A stretch of 64,000 bases of DNA from Bartonella massiliensis (GCF_902150025.1 NZ_CABFVS010000013.1:25667-89666), one strand, 5' to 3'; shown: positions 18,696-28,817, counted from the first letter of the stretch. The notes: generated from the letters alone by a model not told the origin. Translations and numbers: made by a program.

Positions 18696-19640
18696 TTAAA
18701 CGCCAAGCATCCCTAGCGCTGCTTCTATTTCATCAACTGTTCCAACTATTACCCCTTTTATATCCTTATTAATACGACGCGTTAAACCTGTTAATACTTT
18801 TCCAGAACCAACCTCAAAAAGCGTATCGATCCCATGAGCACCGATCCATTCTATTGTTTCACGCCACCGCACCCTCCCAGTTACTTGTTGAACAAGAAGA
18901 GCAGCAATATGCTCAGGATCGCTTTCTGGTGCAACAGAAACATTGGCAATCAAAGGAATAATAGGGGCCGCTTTGTTAACAGTCAAAAGTGCTTTCTTCA
19001 TGGCATCGGCAGCAGGCTGCATTAACATTGAGTGAAAAGGTGCAGAAACTGGAAGAAGAAGTGCACGTTTTGCACCTTTTGTTGATGCAATCTCTACTGC
19101 TTTCTCAACGGCTTTTGCGACACCTGAAATCACAATTTGCCCACCACCATTATCATTGGCAATCTGGCATAGTCCTTCTCCAGAAACAGTTTGGCAAATT
19201 TCTTCCACAACCTGCTCTTCCAAACCGATAAGAGCTGCCATAGAACCTTCACCAACCGCAACAGCAGCCTGCATAGCATTGCCACGAATACGCAAAAGCC
19301 TTGCCGTATCTGTGAGACTGAATGTACCTGCAGCACAAAGAGCTGAATATTCGCCTAAAGAATGACCGGCAACAAACTTTACCTTTTCTTCTATACGAAG
19401 CCCTAATTGTTCCATCACACGAATAACAGCCATGGATACAGCCATTAATGCTGGTTGTGCATTGGCTGTTAACGTTAAAACATCTGCTGGTCCTTCAAAA
19501 ATAATCTCTGATAATTTCTCACCTAAAGCATCATCAACTTCCTCGAAAACCATTCGCGCCGCAACAAATTGCTCTGTAAGCGCCTTCCCCATCCCAACAA
19601 GTTGACTTCCTTGCCCTGGAAAAATAAAAGCTGCACCCAT
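18696..19640 (-). CDS. fabD: Malonyl-CoA:ACP transacylase
   Basis: FabD loads malonyl groups onto ACP to feed fatty acid synthesis. The 314 residues contain FIFPGQGSQ at the N terminus, the nucleophile motif GHSLGEYSALCAAG near residue 91, and the histidine motif SAPFHSMLM near 200. Length and motifs are normal. It is the first gene of the fabD-fabG-acpP-fabF order. Confidence 0.96.
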   Translation of the reverse strand: MGAAFIFPGQGSQLVGMGKALTEQFVAARMVFEEVDDALGEKLSEIIFEGPADVLTLTANAQPALMAVSMAVIRVMEQLGLRIEEKVKFVAGHSLGEYSALCAAGTFSLTDTARLLRIRGNAMQAAVAVGEGSMAALIGLEEQVVEEICQTVSGEGLCQIANDNGGGQIVISGVAKAVEKAVEIASTKGAKRALLLPVSAPFHSMLMQPAADAMKKALLTVNKAAPIIPLIANVSVAPESDPEHIAALLVQQVTGRVRWRETIEWIGAHGIDTLFEVGSGKVLTGLTRRINKDIKGVIVGTVDEIEAALGMLGV

Positions 19641-19746
19641 TAACCGACTCCTAAAATTGTGCCATTAAATTATTTTCTTTTGACCTTATTCATCGGCAAA
19701 AAGTCAAGATAAAGTGCTTTATTTAGAATGAATATCTCTCTTAAAA

Positions 19747-20304
19747 TTATTTTAAAGGCGGAATTTGATATAAAAACTTAGGAAAATGCGGAGCGATAAA
19801 CTGAATAACGCTCAAACTCATGAGACTTCCTAAAATTATACCTGCTAAAATATCAAAGGGATAATGTACCCCCACAAAGATGCGTGCCCAACAGATCAAG
19901 CATAAAAATACCACGGCATATTTAAAAACCCCTTTATATCGATAAAAATAAAAGCTCGCTGTATAAGATGCAATGGTTAAGGCATGATTACTAGGAAAAG
20001 AAGCTGTTGCACGATGTTTAATAAGCGGTGTTGTCAACCCTACAACGAATGGGCGTGGATGGAAATAAATGAGAGAAATCAGATAACCTATAAAAAGAGC
20101 TATACAAATGCTTATGCAAATGCTTAGTACAATACATCTTTCCTTTTTTCCACCACAAAACCACAATGCACATAGATGAAGAGGAATAATGTAAATTAAA
20201 AATTTTGCACAAAAAATACTAAACAAAACTAAAATCGACCAAGATTGATGATTACCGACAAGCATCTTAAAGAGTGTAACATCAATCTGGTTTAAAAAGT
20301 CCAT
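19747..20304 (-). CDS. PAP2-family phosphatase, probable undecaprenyl-diphosphatase
   Basis: This 185-residue membrane protein has about six hydrophobic segments and the three PAP2 phosphatase motifs: a PRPF motif near residue 87, the PSNHA motif near 108 and RIFVGVHYPFDILAG near 143. Members recycle undecaprenyl pyrophosphate (BcrC type) or dephosphorylate other lipid phosphates at the outer face of the inner membrane. The size and short loops fit the BcrC group, but the substrate is inferred. It is transcribed away from rpsF. Confidence 0.85.
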   Translation of the reverse strand: MDFLNQIDVTLFKMLVGNHQSWSILVLFSIFCAKFLIYIIPLHLCALWFCGGKKERCIVLSICISICIALFIGYLISLIYFHPRPFVVGLTTPLIKHRATASFPSNHALTIASYTASFYFYRYKGVFKYAVVFLCLICWARIFVGVHYPFDILAGIILGSLMSLSVIQFIAPHFPKFLYQIPPLK

Positions 20305-20651
20305 TTTTCTCTCCTTTATCTATATATTACAACACTATCGCTTTAGTAGAAGAGAGAAATATATTGAAAATATATCAAGATTTAATAAATCAATTTTTTT
20401 ATATGCGTAAACTTGCTATTTTAAAAAAGAACCTGTAGATGTAAAACGTTTGTTGCCGGCGTTTTAGCTGGAGGTTGAACGGAGGGCTGTAAAATATCAG
20501 TAGGAAATACAATGTTTCCGGCCTCCCGTGTTTCCGCTCTGAGATGTCTCGAATCGTAAACGCGTCCTTTCTTCTTTGGGTTTCCAAAAAAGACAAGTCG
20601 CAGAGGCTTTGCGCTAAAACCGGTAAGATTTAATTGAAGAAAGGCAAAACA
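20305..20651. other. rpsF upstream region
   Basis: This 347-base divergent region lies between the PAP2 gene and rpsF. The left part is A+T-rich and promoter-like. From about 20450 the base composition becomes more GC-rich than the surrounding intergenic DNA and holds a structured leader, described separately. The minus-strand frames over it look spurious. Confidence 0.5.
20477..20531 (+). promoter_or_regulatory. Possible structured leader of the rpsF-rpsR mRNA
   Basis: Two nested stems can form: an outer ACGGAGG (20479-20485) with CCTCCCGT (20522-20529), and an inner GGAAA (20503-20507) with TTTCC (20515-20519). The region lies about 120 bases before rpsF. Bacterial rpsF leaders are often autoregulated by the S6:S18 complex, so such an element would make sense here. 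No match to the known leader consensus was proven by eye. Confidence 0.3.
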
Positions 20652-21059
20652 ATGGCTCTTTATGAACATATGTTCCTTGCCCGACAAGACATTGCACCAC
20701 AGCAAATTGATGAACTTTTGAGCCTCTACAAAAGTGTCATTGAAACGCATGGTGGAAAAGTTGGGCGTGTAGAAAATTGGGGACTTCGTCCTCTTGCTTA
20801 TCGTATTCGTAAAAATCGTAAGGCTTATTATGTTTTGGTCAATATTGATGCACCTGCTGCAGCAATTGCTGAAATGGAACGTCAGATGCGAATCAATGAA
20901 GATATTTTGCGTTACATGACTATTCGTGTAGAAAAACACGAAAAAGAAAAATCCGCAATGCTTTCACACCTTGATCGTCATGCCCACAGTAGTCAGGATG
21001 AAGAACGCTCTCGTTCTCCGCGTCATCAACGTGAAAATGCTATAGAAGGGGTAGAATAA
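20652..21059 (+). CDS. rpsF: 30S ribosomal protein S6
   Basis: S6 pairs with S18 on the platform of the small subunit. The 135 residues start [14 protein letters not shown], with the conserved [19 protein letters not shown] and the [16 protein letters not shown] strand. The frame is open six codons further upstream, but ATG 20652 has AGAAAGG seven bases before it. The C-terminal 35 residues are a charged extension ([20 protein letters not shown]). It overlaps the rpsR start by one base (TAATG). Confidence 0.96.
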   Translation: MALYEHMFLARQDIAPQQIDELLSLYKSVIETHGGKVGRVENWGLRPLAYRIRKNRKAYYVLVNIDAPAAAIAEMERQMRINEDILRYMTIRVEKHEKEKSAMLSHLDRHAHSSQDEERSRSPRHQRENAIEGVE

Positions 21060-21307
21060 TGGCTGATACAAATCAAACCGCTGCACGTCGCCCTTTTCAT
21101 CGTCGTCGTAAAACATGTCCTTTTTCAGGCGCTAATGCTCCCAAAATTGATTATAAAGATATCAAATTATTACAACGTTATATTTCTGAACGTGGGAAAA
21201 TTGTTCCTTCACGGATTACAGCTGTTAGCCAGAAAAAACAGCGTGAACTAGCAAACGCTATCAAACGCGCTCGCTTTTTAGGCTTACTTCCATATGTTAT
21301 AAAGTAA
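21059..21307 (+). CDS. rpsR: 30S ribosomal protein S18
   Basis: This basic 82-residue protein contains the conserved [19 protein letters not shown] and [11 protein letters not shown]. It binds 16S rRNA next to S6. The ATG overlaps the rpsF stop as TAATG and has an AGAAGGGG ribosome binding site inside rpsF, so the pair is translationally coupled. A terminator-like hairpin follows within 16 bases. Confidence 0.97.
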   Translation: MADTNQTAARRPFHRRRKTCPFSGANAPKIDYKDIKLLQRYISERGKIVPSRITAVSQKKQRELANAIKRARFLGLLPYVIK

Positions 21308-21322
21308 ACGATCAAAGCACTT

Positions 21323-21356
21323 AAGCAGCTGGAGAAACTCTTCAGTTGCTTTTCTT
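21323..21356 (+). terminator. Terminator or attenuator after rpsR
   Basis: A 12-base-pair stem with two G-U pairs (21323-21334 with 21340-21351) closes a five-base loop and runs into CTTTTCTTG. This fits an intrinsic terminator that would lower expression of the following DUF2232 gene and rplI relative to rpsF-rpsR. Confidence 0.6.
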
Positions 21357-21470
21357 GTATGGTTTAGGAAAATGGCTTATCATATACTATTTATATGCTA
21401 TGTTAGGCTATTAAATATCAAAGTTGAGGTATTGCCATGCCTCTAACTGCAAAAAAGCAGGACAGCAATA

Positions 21471-22451
21471 ATGAAAAAAAATCGCAATTATGAGATATTG
21501 ACCGGTGTTTTGGCTGGATTGTTTGCTGTTGTGATAGGAATGGCTATCATCAGTACTGAAAATAGAATACCCTCTTTATCTCTACTTCTTGGTTGCTTTC
21601 TTTCATTGCCAATTTTTATTGTTGCATTCGGCCAAGGAACATTTGCTAGCTTCGTTGCCTTAATCAGTGCGACTGTTATTCTTTCCTTAGTTACTGATAT
21701 CTATATTGCTCTTGATCTTGCACTATTATCTTTTCTTCCTGCTGTTTATGCTTCTTGGCTACTTGGACTTGCACGACCAGCGCAAAAAGAAAATACACTG
21801 ATATGGTACCCATTATCATCTGTTATTTTTCATTTAACAAACTTTATTGCTTTTATAGTCACCTTTATTGGACTCTATGTAAAAGCCCGCCCAGATAGTC
21901 CTTTTATTGCACAAAAAATCACTGCAAATATCGTACAAACTCTACAACAGTCGCAATCCTTAAAAGAAGCTGATATACTTAATGTTAGTGAATTTTTAAT
22001 GGCGCATGCCGCAACTTTAGCAGCTATTGCTCTGGCAGCTTCTAGTTTGATTTTTTTCATTGGTAATCTTTATTTTTCAATAATGACAGCTCAATATATG
22101 AAGTGGTTAAAAAGACCTCGAGATGATTGGAGCAAAACCCTTCGTCTGCCAATTTCTGGAATTGTTATTTTCATCGTTGTTTCCATAGCATCAATGATTG
22201 AATTTAGCGATTCTCTTAATTTGGGAACATATGTTTTTAGCTCTGCCTATACTGTCATCATATCAATTAGCGGTTTAGCCTATCTTCACAATATTACAAA
22301 AGGAGTAAACGGTCGGATTATTATACTTTCGCTTGTCTATATTGCTATTTTAACTGTTGTTTTTTTCCCGCCTATTTCTTTAATGATGCTTTTGATGGGT
22401 ATTTGGGCCGCTATTCAATACAACTTTCAATCACGAAAAAAACTTCCCTAA
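21471..22451 (+). CDS. DUF2232 (YybS-like) membrane protein
   Basis: This 326-residue integral membrane protein has about eight hydrophobic segments and a short basic N terminus (MKKNRNYEI). DUF2232 proteins often lie between rpsR and rplI in rhizobia and in an analogous place in Firmicutes. Their function is not established, though some resemble the membrane subunits of ECF-type importers. Its position fixes the family assignment more than any motif. It ends 25 bases before rplI, so cotranscription is likely. Confidence 0.8.
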   Translation: MKKNRNYEILTGVLAGLFAVVIGMAIISTENRIPSLSLLLGCFLSLPIFIVAFGQGTFASFVALISATVILSLVTDIYIALDLALLSFLPAVYASWLLGLARPAQKENTLIWYPLSSVIFHLTNFIAFIVTFIGLYVKARPDSPFIAQKITANIVQTLQQSQSLKEADILNVSEFLMAHAATLAAIALAASSLIFFIGNLYFSIMTAQYMKWLKRPRDDWSKTLRLPISGIVIFIVVSIASMIEFSDSLNLGTYVFSSAYTVIISISGLAYLHNITKGVNGRIIILSLVYIAILTVVFFPPISLMMLLMGIWAAIQYNFQSRKKLP

Positions 22452-22476
22452 ATTTATTTGTTCGAAAGGAAAAACT

Positions 22477-23073
22477 ATGGATATTATTTTACTTGAGCGC
22501 ATTCCTCGTCTTGGCCAGATGGGTGATATTGTCTCAGTTAAAGATGGTTATGCACGTAACTTTCTTTTGCCTCAAGGTAAAGCTTTACGTGCAAATGAAG
22601 CGAATAAAAAACATTTTGAGATGCAACGTGCACAGCTTGAAGCACGTAACCTTGAGCGCAAAAGCGAAGCACAAAAAGTTGCTGAAAAACTTGATGGTCA
22701 ATCATTTATCGTTGTTCGTTCTGCTGGTGAAACAGGACAACTTTATGGATCTGTATCAACGCGTGATATTTCTCAAATCATAACGAATGAAGGCTTTTCT
22801 ATTGGGCGAAATCAAATTGAACTAAACCATCCAATAAAAATGATCGGTCTTCACACCATCACTCTTAGCCTCCATCCTGAAGTTCAAATTTCTGTGGTTA
22901 TTAACGTTGCACGTTCTGCCAGTGAAGCACAACGCCAAGCAGAAGGTGAAACACTCACTTCTGCTGAAGAAATATATAATATTCAAGAAGAAATATTAGA
23001 AGAAAATCAGGAGGAATTGTTGCTCAAAGAAATGAATGACAACGATATAAACAGTCCTCACCAAGAAGCTTAA
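22477..23073 (+). CDS. rplI: 50S ribosomal protein L9
   Basis: The N-terminal domain ([20 protein letters not shown], then [14 protein letters not shown]) binds 23S rRNA near L1. A charged central helix links it to the C-terminal domain ([31 protein letters not shown]). At 198 residues it is longer than the E. coli protein (149) because of an acidic C-terminal tail, as is common in alphaproteobacteria. AGGAAA before the ATG is the ribosome binding site. Two hairpins follow the gene. Confidence 0.96.
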   Translation: MDIILLERIPRLGQMGDIVSVKDGYARNFLLPQGKALRANEANKKHFEMQRAQLEARNLERKSEAQKVAEKLDGQSFIVVRSAGETGQLYGSVSTRDISQIITNEGFSIGRNQIELNHPIKMIGLHTITLSLHPEVQISVVINVARSASEAQRQAEGETLTSAEEIYNIQEEILEENQEELLLKEMNDNDINSPHQEA

Positions 23074-23113
23074 TTACTCCTTTTTCCTGTTTTATATCTT
23101 TTATTCCATTTAA

Positions 23114-23160
23114 ATGGTCATAAAATACTTAGGCTTTAAAGCTGAGTATTTTATGACCAT
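23114..23160. terminator. Long perfect inverted repeat after rplI
   Basis: Sixteen bases (23114-23129, ATGGTCATAAAATACT) pair perfectly with 23145-23160. The 15-base loop itself contains GCTTTAAAGC. The position 40 bases after rplI suggests transcription termination or mRNA end protection, but no U-tract follows on either strand, so it may instead be a protein-binding palindrome or a repeat-derived hairpin. Confidence 0.5.
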
Positions 23161-23190
23161 CTGACCATCATAGAGTCTCGTTGTTTGAAA

Positions 23191-23225
23191 GAATGAGCAA
23201 TATCTTATCTAAAGATATTGCATTC
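23191..23225. repeat. Second hairpin after rplI
   Basis: A stem of GAATG plus CAATATCTT pairs with AAGATATTG plus CATTC around a short loop, interrupted only by a two-base bulge. It lies 30 bases after the larger palindrome and likewise lacks a T-run. Together they make the rplI 3' region strongly structured. Confidence 0.4.
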
Positions 23226-23669
23226 CTAAAGTAATAATCTCAAATTAAGAGGGAATGCTTCTTATTTCTCCAGTATAGAAGTAAAAATAATTTAAAACCC
23301 TACCCTTAAGAGTCAATTTTGCATGAGCGGTAGATTGATGATATCTTTATATGATCTAAAATAAATTCAATTATAGAAAAGTCATTTATTTACGCCAATA
23401 TCAGAATTTTAAGATCACCTAACTTCAAAAAACTTAAATTTAGAGTATCGAAACTGCCACTTTAAAATCCCACATTATAAAAATAGAACACACAGAATAG
23501 CTATTTATATTAATCATGCATGAATGATAAATGAGCAATGAAAAGAAAGTCTTTAAAAAATTATATGATTTTAACTTAAAATGAAGGTTTGTAGCTCTAT
23601 TCTTTACAGTATACGGTTTTCAACTTATCGCCTAAAGTCGCTAGACTTAGAATTTTAGTGGAAAAAAAT

Positions 23670-25160
23670 ATGGAAGAAACCAGCATTGTTAATATCAGCT
23701 CTTCGAAAAAAGAAGATTCTCCTTCTTTTCGGCAACTTCCACATAATATTGAAGCTGAACAAGCATTGCTTGGTGCCATCTTTATCAACAATGATTCTCT
23801 CGATCGCGTTTCAGATTTTCTAAAACCAGAACATTTTTTTGAATCATTGCATCAAAAAATTTATGCTATTTTATCTCAGCTTATTAAAACAGGAAAACAT
23901 GTAGATCCGGTTACGATCAAGCCCTATATCCAAATGGAAGAGAAAATTGGAGATCTTACTGTATACCAGTATGTCGTCCGCTTAGCCAAAGAGGCCATTA
24001 CCATTATTAACGCTGAAGATTATGGGCGCGTTATTTACGACCTTTTTATTCGCCGTTCTTTGATTAAACTTGGAACTCAAGCTGTCAATACAGCCTTTGA
24101 TGCTCCTGTAGAGCTTACGCCTACCCAACAAATTGAAACTGTTGAAAATCAGTTATTTGAGCTCGCAGAAAAAGGGAAATATGGCGGCGGCTTTGAAAAT
24201 TTTAATGAGGCTGTCAAAAAAGCTATTGATATGGCAAGTGCAGCCAAACAACGCTCTTCACAATTATCAGGGATAGCCACCCATATTAAAACACTTGATG
24301 AAAAAATGGGAGGATTACAAGCATCTGACTTAATTATCCTTGCTGGGCGTCCTGGTATGGGGAAAACATCTCTGGCAACTAATATTGCCTTTAATATTGC
24401 TAATGCTTACAATCATAATGACAATACCAAAAAAAATGAAGGCGGCATTGTAGGTTTTTTCTCACTTGAAATGTCCTCTGAACAACTTGCAACCCGTATT
24501 ATTTCTGAACAAACAGAAGTCTCTTCTTCTGATATTCGACGCGGTAATATTTCAGATGAACAATTTTCAAAAATTATTCGCGCGGTAAACCAACTCCAAA
24601 AGGCCCCCCTTTATATCGACCAAACTGGGGGAATATCAATCACACAACTAGCTGCCCGTGCACGACGTCTTAAGCGACAACATGGTTTGGATATTTTAAT
24701 TATCGATTATATCCAACTCATGACCAGTAGCTCAAAGCGTTCGTCTGAAAATCGTGTTCAAGAGATTACAGAAATTACGACGGGACTCAAAGCCTTAGCC
24801 AAAGAATTAAACATCCCTATTATCGCTCTTTCACAGCTTTCGCGCCAAGTCGAAAACAGAACGGATAAACGACCACAACTCTCCGACTTACGTGAATCTG
24901 GTTCTATCGAGCAAGATGCTGATATCGTTCTATTTGTCTATCGTGAAGCATATTATCTCAAAAATGAAGAACCCAAATTAGGCACTCTTGAACATGAAAA
25001 ATGGATAGATGAAATGGGTAAAATTGAGGGGAAAGCTGATGTTATTGTTGCCAAACAACGTCATGGGCCGACAGGCATCGTATCCCTTGCCTTTCAATCT
25101 GATTTCACACGCTTTAGTGATCTGGCAGATAGCAATTATCTTCCAGAACAAATCGGTTAA
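23670..25160 (+). CDS. dnaB: Replicative DNA helicase
   Basis: DnaB is the hexameric helicase that unwinds the fork 5' to 3' on the lagging strand. The N-terminal domain begins at RQLPHNIEAEQALLGAIF. The RecA-like domain carries Walker A GRPGMGKTSLA near residue 225, FFSLEMSSEQLATR, Walker B IIDYIQLM near 342 and the LSQLSRQVE segment. The 496-residue length is normal. The frame also allows a GTG at 23658, but ATG 23670 is preferred. It is followed after six bases by radA. Confidence 0.95.
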   Translation: MEETSIVNISSSKKEDSPSFRQLPHNIEAEQALLGAIFINNDSLDRVSDFLKPEHFFESLHQKIYAILSQLIKTGKHVDPVTIKPYIQMEEKIGDLTVYQYVVRLAKEAITIINAEDYGRVIYDLFIRRSLIKLGTQAVNTAFDAPVELTPTQQIETVENQLFELAEKGKYGGGFENFNEAVKKAIDMASAAKQRSSQLSGIATHIKTLDEKMGGLQASDLIILAGRPGMGKTSLATNIAFNIANAYNHNDNTKKNEGGIVGFFSLEMSSEQLATRIISEQTEVSSSDIRRGNISDEQFSKIIRAVNQLQKAPLYIDQTGGISITQLAARARRLKRQHGLDILIIDYIQLMTSSSKRSSENRVQEITEITTGLKALAKELNIPIIALSQLSRQVENRTDKRPQLSDLRESGSIEQDADIVLFVYREAYYLKNEEPKLGTLEHEKWIDEMGKIEGKADVIVAKQRHGPTGIVSLAFQSDFTRFSDLADSNYLPEQIG

Positions 25161-25166
25161 ATCAAC

Positions 25167-26544
25167 ATGGCACGCACCCGTGTTCAATTTATCTGTCAAA
25201 GTTGTGGAACGGTCCATTCTCGTTGGGCGGGGAAATGTAGCGCCTGTGGAGAATGGAATTCCCTTGTTGAAGAAAATATAAATAGTGGCATAGGAAGCGG
25301 TCCTAAACAGAATATTCGTAAAGGACGCATCGTCGCCCTTACATCTCTTTCTGGAGACATCCAAGATGCTCCACGTATTCATTCTGGTATTGCTGAACTT
25401 GATCGCGTTACCGGTGGAGGCTTTGTTCGTGGATCGGCACTCCTTGTTGGTGGTGATCCAGGTATTGGAAAATCAACATTGCTCACACAAACAGCTGCTG
25501 CTTTATCACACAAAGGACATAACGTCATCTATGTCTCAGGTGAAGAAGCTATTGCGCAAATTTGTCTGCGCGCGCAAAGGCTTGGAGCGCATAATACAGA
25601 GGTTAAACTTGCTGCTGAAACCAATGTTGAAAATATTCTTGCAACCTTAAGCGAGCATAAAAACCTTGATATGGTGATTATCGATTCGATTCAAACCTTA
25701 TGGTCAGATACAGCAGATTCAGCCCCCGGCACTGTCACACAAGTGCGTATTGGTGCTCAAGCTATGATACGCTTTGCTAAAAAAACAGGAGCTGCTGTTG
25801 TTCTTGTTGGTCATGTGACAAAAGATGGGCAAATCGCCGGTCCTCGGGTCGTGGAACATATGGTTGATGGCGTTCTTTATTTTGAGGGTGAAGGAGGCCA
25901 TCATTACCGCATTCTTAGAACTGTAAAAAATCGCTTCGGACCAACAAATGAAATTGGTGTCTTTGAAATGTCTGATAAAGGCTTACGCGAAGTCATCAAT
26001 CCATCTGAATTATTTTTAGGAGAACGTAATGAAAAAGCACCAGGCGCCGCTGTTTTTGCCGGTATGGAAGGAACACGCCCGATATTAGTAGAAATTCAAG
26101 CGCTTGTTGCTCCTTCTTCCCTTGGAACACCAAGACGTGCAGTTGTCGGATGGGATGGAAATCGTCTTTCTATGATTCTTGCTGTTTTAGAAGCCCATTG
26201 CGGCATTCGTTTTGGGCAGCATGATGTCTATCTGAACGTGGCAGGTGGATATCGCATATCAGAACCTGCCGCTGATTTAGCTGTAGCCGCAGCTTTGGTT
26301 TCTTCTCTTGCCAATATCCCTTTGCCAACGGATTATGTATATTTTGGGGAAGTCAGTCTTTCAGGAGCTACCCAGCGCTGTTGCACATTCAACACAGCGC
26401 ATCAATGAAGCAAAAAAACTCGGTTTTCAGGGGGCATTTCATCCCACAACAACAACTGAAATCATGAAGTCGCTTAATTTTCAACAAAAAACTTTCTCCG
26501 ACCTTCCTGAACTCGTTGCCACTCTCACCGCAAGTAAAAAATGA
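25167..26544 (+). pseudogene. radA: DNA repair protein RadA, one-base frameshift near the 3' end
   Basis: RadA promotes branch migration and repair of stalled forks. Visible: zinc finger CQSCG...CSACGEWN (residues 10-30), Walker A GDPGIGKST near 100, the RadA-specific KNRFG near 255, and the start of the Lon-like domain. The frame then runs into TQRCCTFNTAHQ and stops at 26408. The expected RAVAHSTQRINEAKKLGF continues in another frame to 26544. The junction at about 26367-26378 (GGAGCTACCCAGCGCTG) is one base too long; restored, the protein has about 458 residues, like E. coli RadA. The last 45 or so residues of the Lon-like domain are replaced if the shift is real. Confidence 0.88.
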
Positions 26545-26671
26545 TTTTCACCACAGCGATGATAATATAGAAAAAAATCTATAAAATATAAAAGATCCTT
26601 GCTATAAGAACAAAAAATGTATTTTTATACTGACTTAAAAGAACACAACTTTATGTATAAGGAACAAACAA

Positions 26672-27241
26672 ATGATCATAACAATCCTTGATGGAATTGT
26701 CGTAGTAATCATCCTGTTTTCCGCTTTTCTTGCTATGCTTCGAGGATTCTCACGTGAGGTGTTATCGTTGGTTTCTTGGGCAGTTGCAGCTGTTACGACA
26801 TTGCTTTTATTTAAGCCTATCTTACCTTTCTTTGAACAATATCTTTCTAATAAAATGATTGCATTGATCACAACACTGGTCACAATTTTTATTATTGTTC
26901 TCATTATTACTTCAATTATTACAATGAAGATCTCTGATTTTATTATTGATAGTCGAATTGGTATCCTTGACCGTACTATTGGTTTTATTTTTGGAGCACT
27001 TCGCGGTTTACTGATTATGGTCATCGGTATGTTGCTGATTAATGCCCTAATTAAACCTGAACACCAAGCAAGCTGGTTAAAAGATGCTAAAACAAAGCCT
27101 ATTTTAGATTCACTGGGACAAAAAGTTTGGGAAATACTTCCAAAAGATCTTGGGTTTATTCTCGAAAAGGCAGAAAATTTATTTAAAGACGGTCATAAAC
27201 ATACGAATGAGAAACATTCTCATGCAGATACTAAAAAATAG
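26672..27241 (+). CDS. cvpA: CvpA family membrane protein
   Basis: This 189-residue protein has four membrane segments in the N-terminal 145 residues and the family motif LRGFSREVLSLVSWA near residue 24. The C-terminal tail is charged and histidine-rich (KDGHKHTNEKHSHADTKK). CvpA was first tied to colicin V export; in many bacteria it lies upstream of purF, as here, and affects envelope stress tolerance. Its molecular role is unsettled. AAGGAAC precedes the start. Confidence 0.9.
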   Translation: MIITILDGIVVVIILFSAFLAMLRGFSREVLSLVSWAVAAVTTLLLFKPILPFFEQYLSNKMIALITTLVTIFIIVLIITSIITMKISDFIIDSRIGILDRTIGFIFGALRGLLIMVIGMLLINALIKPEHQASWLKDAKTKPILDSLGQKVWEILPKDLGFILEKAENLFKDGHKHTNEKHSHADTKK

Positions 27242-27326
27242 AGAAGAGCTTTTCACAAGGGAAGAGGACCAAATGATGTAAAATGTGATACGAATGATTC
27301 CTCCATATCACAACTGAAAGAATATA

Positions 27327-28817
27327 ATGATAAAAAGCGATATTTCCTGTCAAAAACTTTTATTTGATGATGATACCCTTCATGAAGAATGTGGGGTTTT
27401 TGGTATTCTTGGGCATGAAGATGCGGCAACATTAACGGCTCTTGGACTCCACGCGCTGCAGCATCGTGGACAAGAAGCAGCTGGTATTGTTTCCTACCAT
27501 AATAAAATGTTTCATCAAGAAAAGCATTTAGGTCTTGTTGGTGATCACTATACAAATCCTGCAACACTTGCACGTTTACCAGGGAATCGCGCTATTGGCC
27601 ATACCCGGTATTCAACAACTGGAGAAGTAGCATTACGCAATGTTCAACCCCTTTTTGCTGAATTGAAAGCTGGAGGCATTGCTATTGCTCATAATGGTAA
27701 TCTTACCAATGGTCTTACATTGCGCCGTGAACTCATTGCTTCTGGTGCTATCTGTCAATCAACATCAGATTCAGAAGTCTTTCTCCATCTTATTGCCCGC
27801 TCTCGTTATGAATCGTCCTCTGATCGTTTTGTGGATGCGATTCGGCAAGTAGAAGGGGGATATGCTATGTTAGCACTCACGCGTACAAAGCTTATTGCAG
27901 CACGGGATCCGACAGGAATTAGACCTCTCGTAATGGGGGAACTTGATGGTAAGCCTATCTTTTGTTCCGAAACTTGTGCTCTTGATATTATTGGAGCAAA
28001 ATATCTCCGTGATGTTAAAAATGGCGAAATCATTATCTGTGAAATACAAAAAAATGGAGAAATTACGAAAAAAATTATAAACCCCAAAAATGAAAAGCCA
28101 GAAAAACTTTGCTTGTTTGAATATGTTTATTTTGCTCGTCCTGACTCTATCGTTGGAGGGCGTAGTGTTTATACAACACGCAAGAATATGGGGATCCGTT
28201 TAGCACAGGAAGCCCCTTGTGAGGGCGATGTTGTTGTTCCAGTTCCTGACGGAGGAACACCTGCCGCAATTGGCTATGCTCAAGAAATTGGAATTCCTTT
28301 CGAGCTTGGTATTATTCGTAATCACTATGTTGGCCGTACTTTTATCGAACCAACACAACAAATTCGCGCTTTTGGTGTCAAGTTAAAACATTCAGCAAAC
28401 CGCCCTATCATTGAAGGAAAACGGGTTATTTTGATTGATGACTCTATTGTACGGGGAACAACATCGCTTAAAATTGTGCGAATGCTCCGTGATGCAGGCG
28501 CAAAAGAAGTTCATATGCGTGTTTCTAGCCCTATGATTTTCTATCCTGACTTTTATGGTATTGATACCCCTACAGCTGAAAGTCTTTTAGCCAATCAATA
28601 TCCAGATTTAAAATCTATGTGCAATTTTATTGGAGCAGACTCATTAGAGTTTCTTTCAACGGATGGATTATATCTTGCTGTAGCAGGAGAAAAACGAAAT
28701 AATGCCGACCCACAATTTACTGACCATTATTTTACTGGATATTATCCTACGCATCTGGTTGATCAAGAAAATCTCTCCAAAATTCATCAATCATCTGTTC
28801 TTAAAACAAGAGATTAA
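27327..28817 (+). CDS. purF: Amidophosphoribosyltransferase
   Basis: PurF makes phosphoribosylamine from PRPP and glutamine, the first committed step of purine synthesis. A short propeptide precedes the catalytic Cys22 (HEECGVFGILG), indicating processing. The Ntn-hydrolase glutaminase domain includes GHTRYSTTG and HNGNLTNG, and the phosphoribosyltransferase domain has VILIDDSIVRGTT near residue 366. The 496-residue length is usual. The TAA overlaps the ATG of the next gene (TAATG). Confidence 0.96.
   Translation: MIKSDISCQKLLFDDDTLHEECGVFGILGHEDAATLTALGLHALQHRGQEAAGIVSYHNKMFHQEKHLGLVGDHYTNPATLARLPGNRAIGHTRYSTTGEVALRNVQPLFAELKAGGIAIAHNGNLTNGLTLRRELIASGAICQSTSDSEVFLHLIARSRYESSSDRFVDAIRQVEGGYAMLALTRTKLIAARDPTGIRPLVMGELDGKPIFCSETCALDIIGAKYLRDVKNGEIIICEIQKNGEITKKIINPKNEKPEKLCLFEYVYFARPDSIVGGRSVYTTRKNMGIRLAQEAPCEGDVVVPVPDGGTPAAIGYAQEIGIPFELGIIRNHYVGRTFIEPTQQIRAFGVKLKHSANRPIIEGKRVILIDDSIVRGTTSLKIVRMLRDAGAKEVHMRVSSPMIFYPDFYGIDTPTAESLLANQYPDLKSMCNFIGADSLEFLSTDGLYLAVAGEKRNNADPQFTDHYFTGYYPTHLVDQENLSKIHQSSVLKTRD

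Larger units (their letters stand above)
23074..23669. other. rplI-dnaB intergenic region
   Basis: This stretch of about 600 bases has no supported gene. It carries two strong inverted repeats near its left end (described separately). The rest is A+T-rich and should contain the dnaB promoter. Confidence 0.5.
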
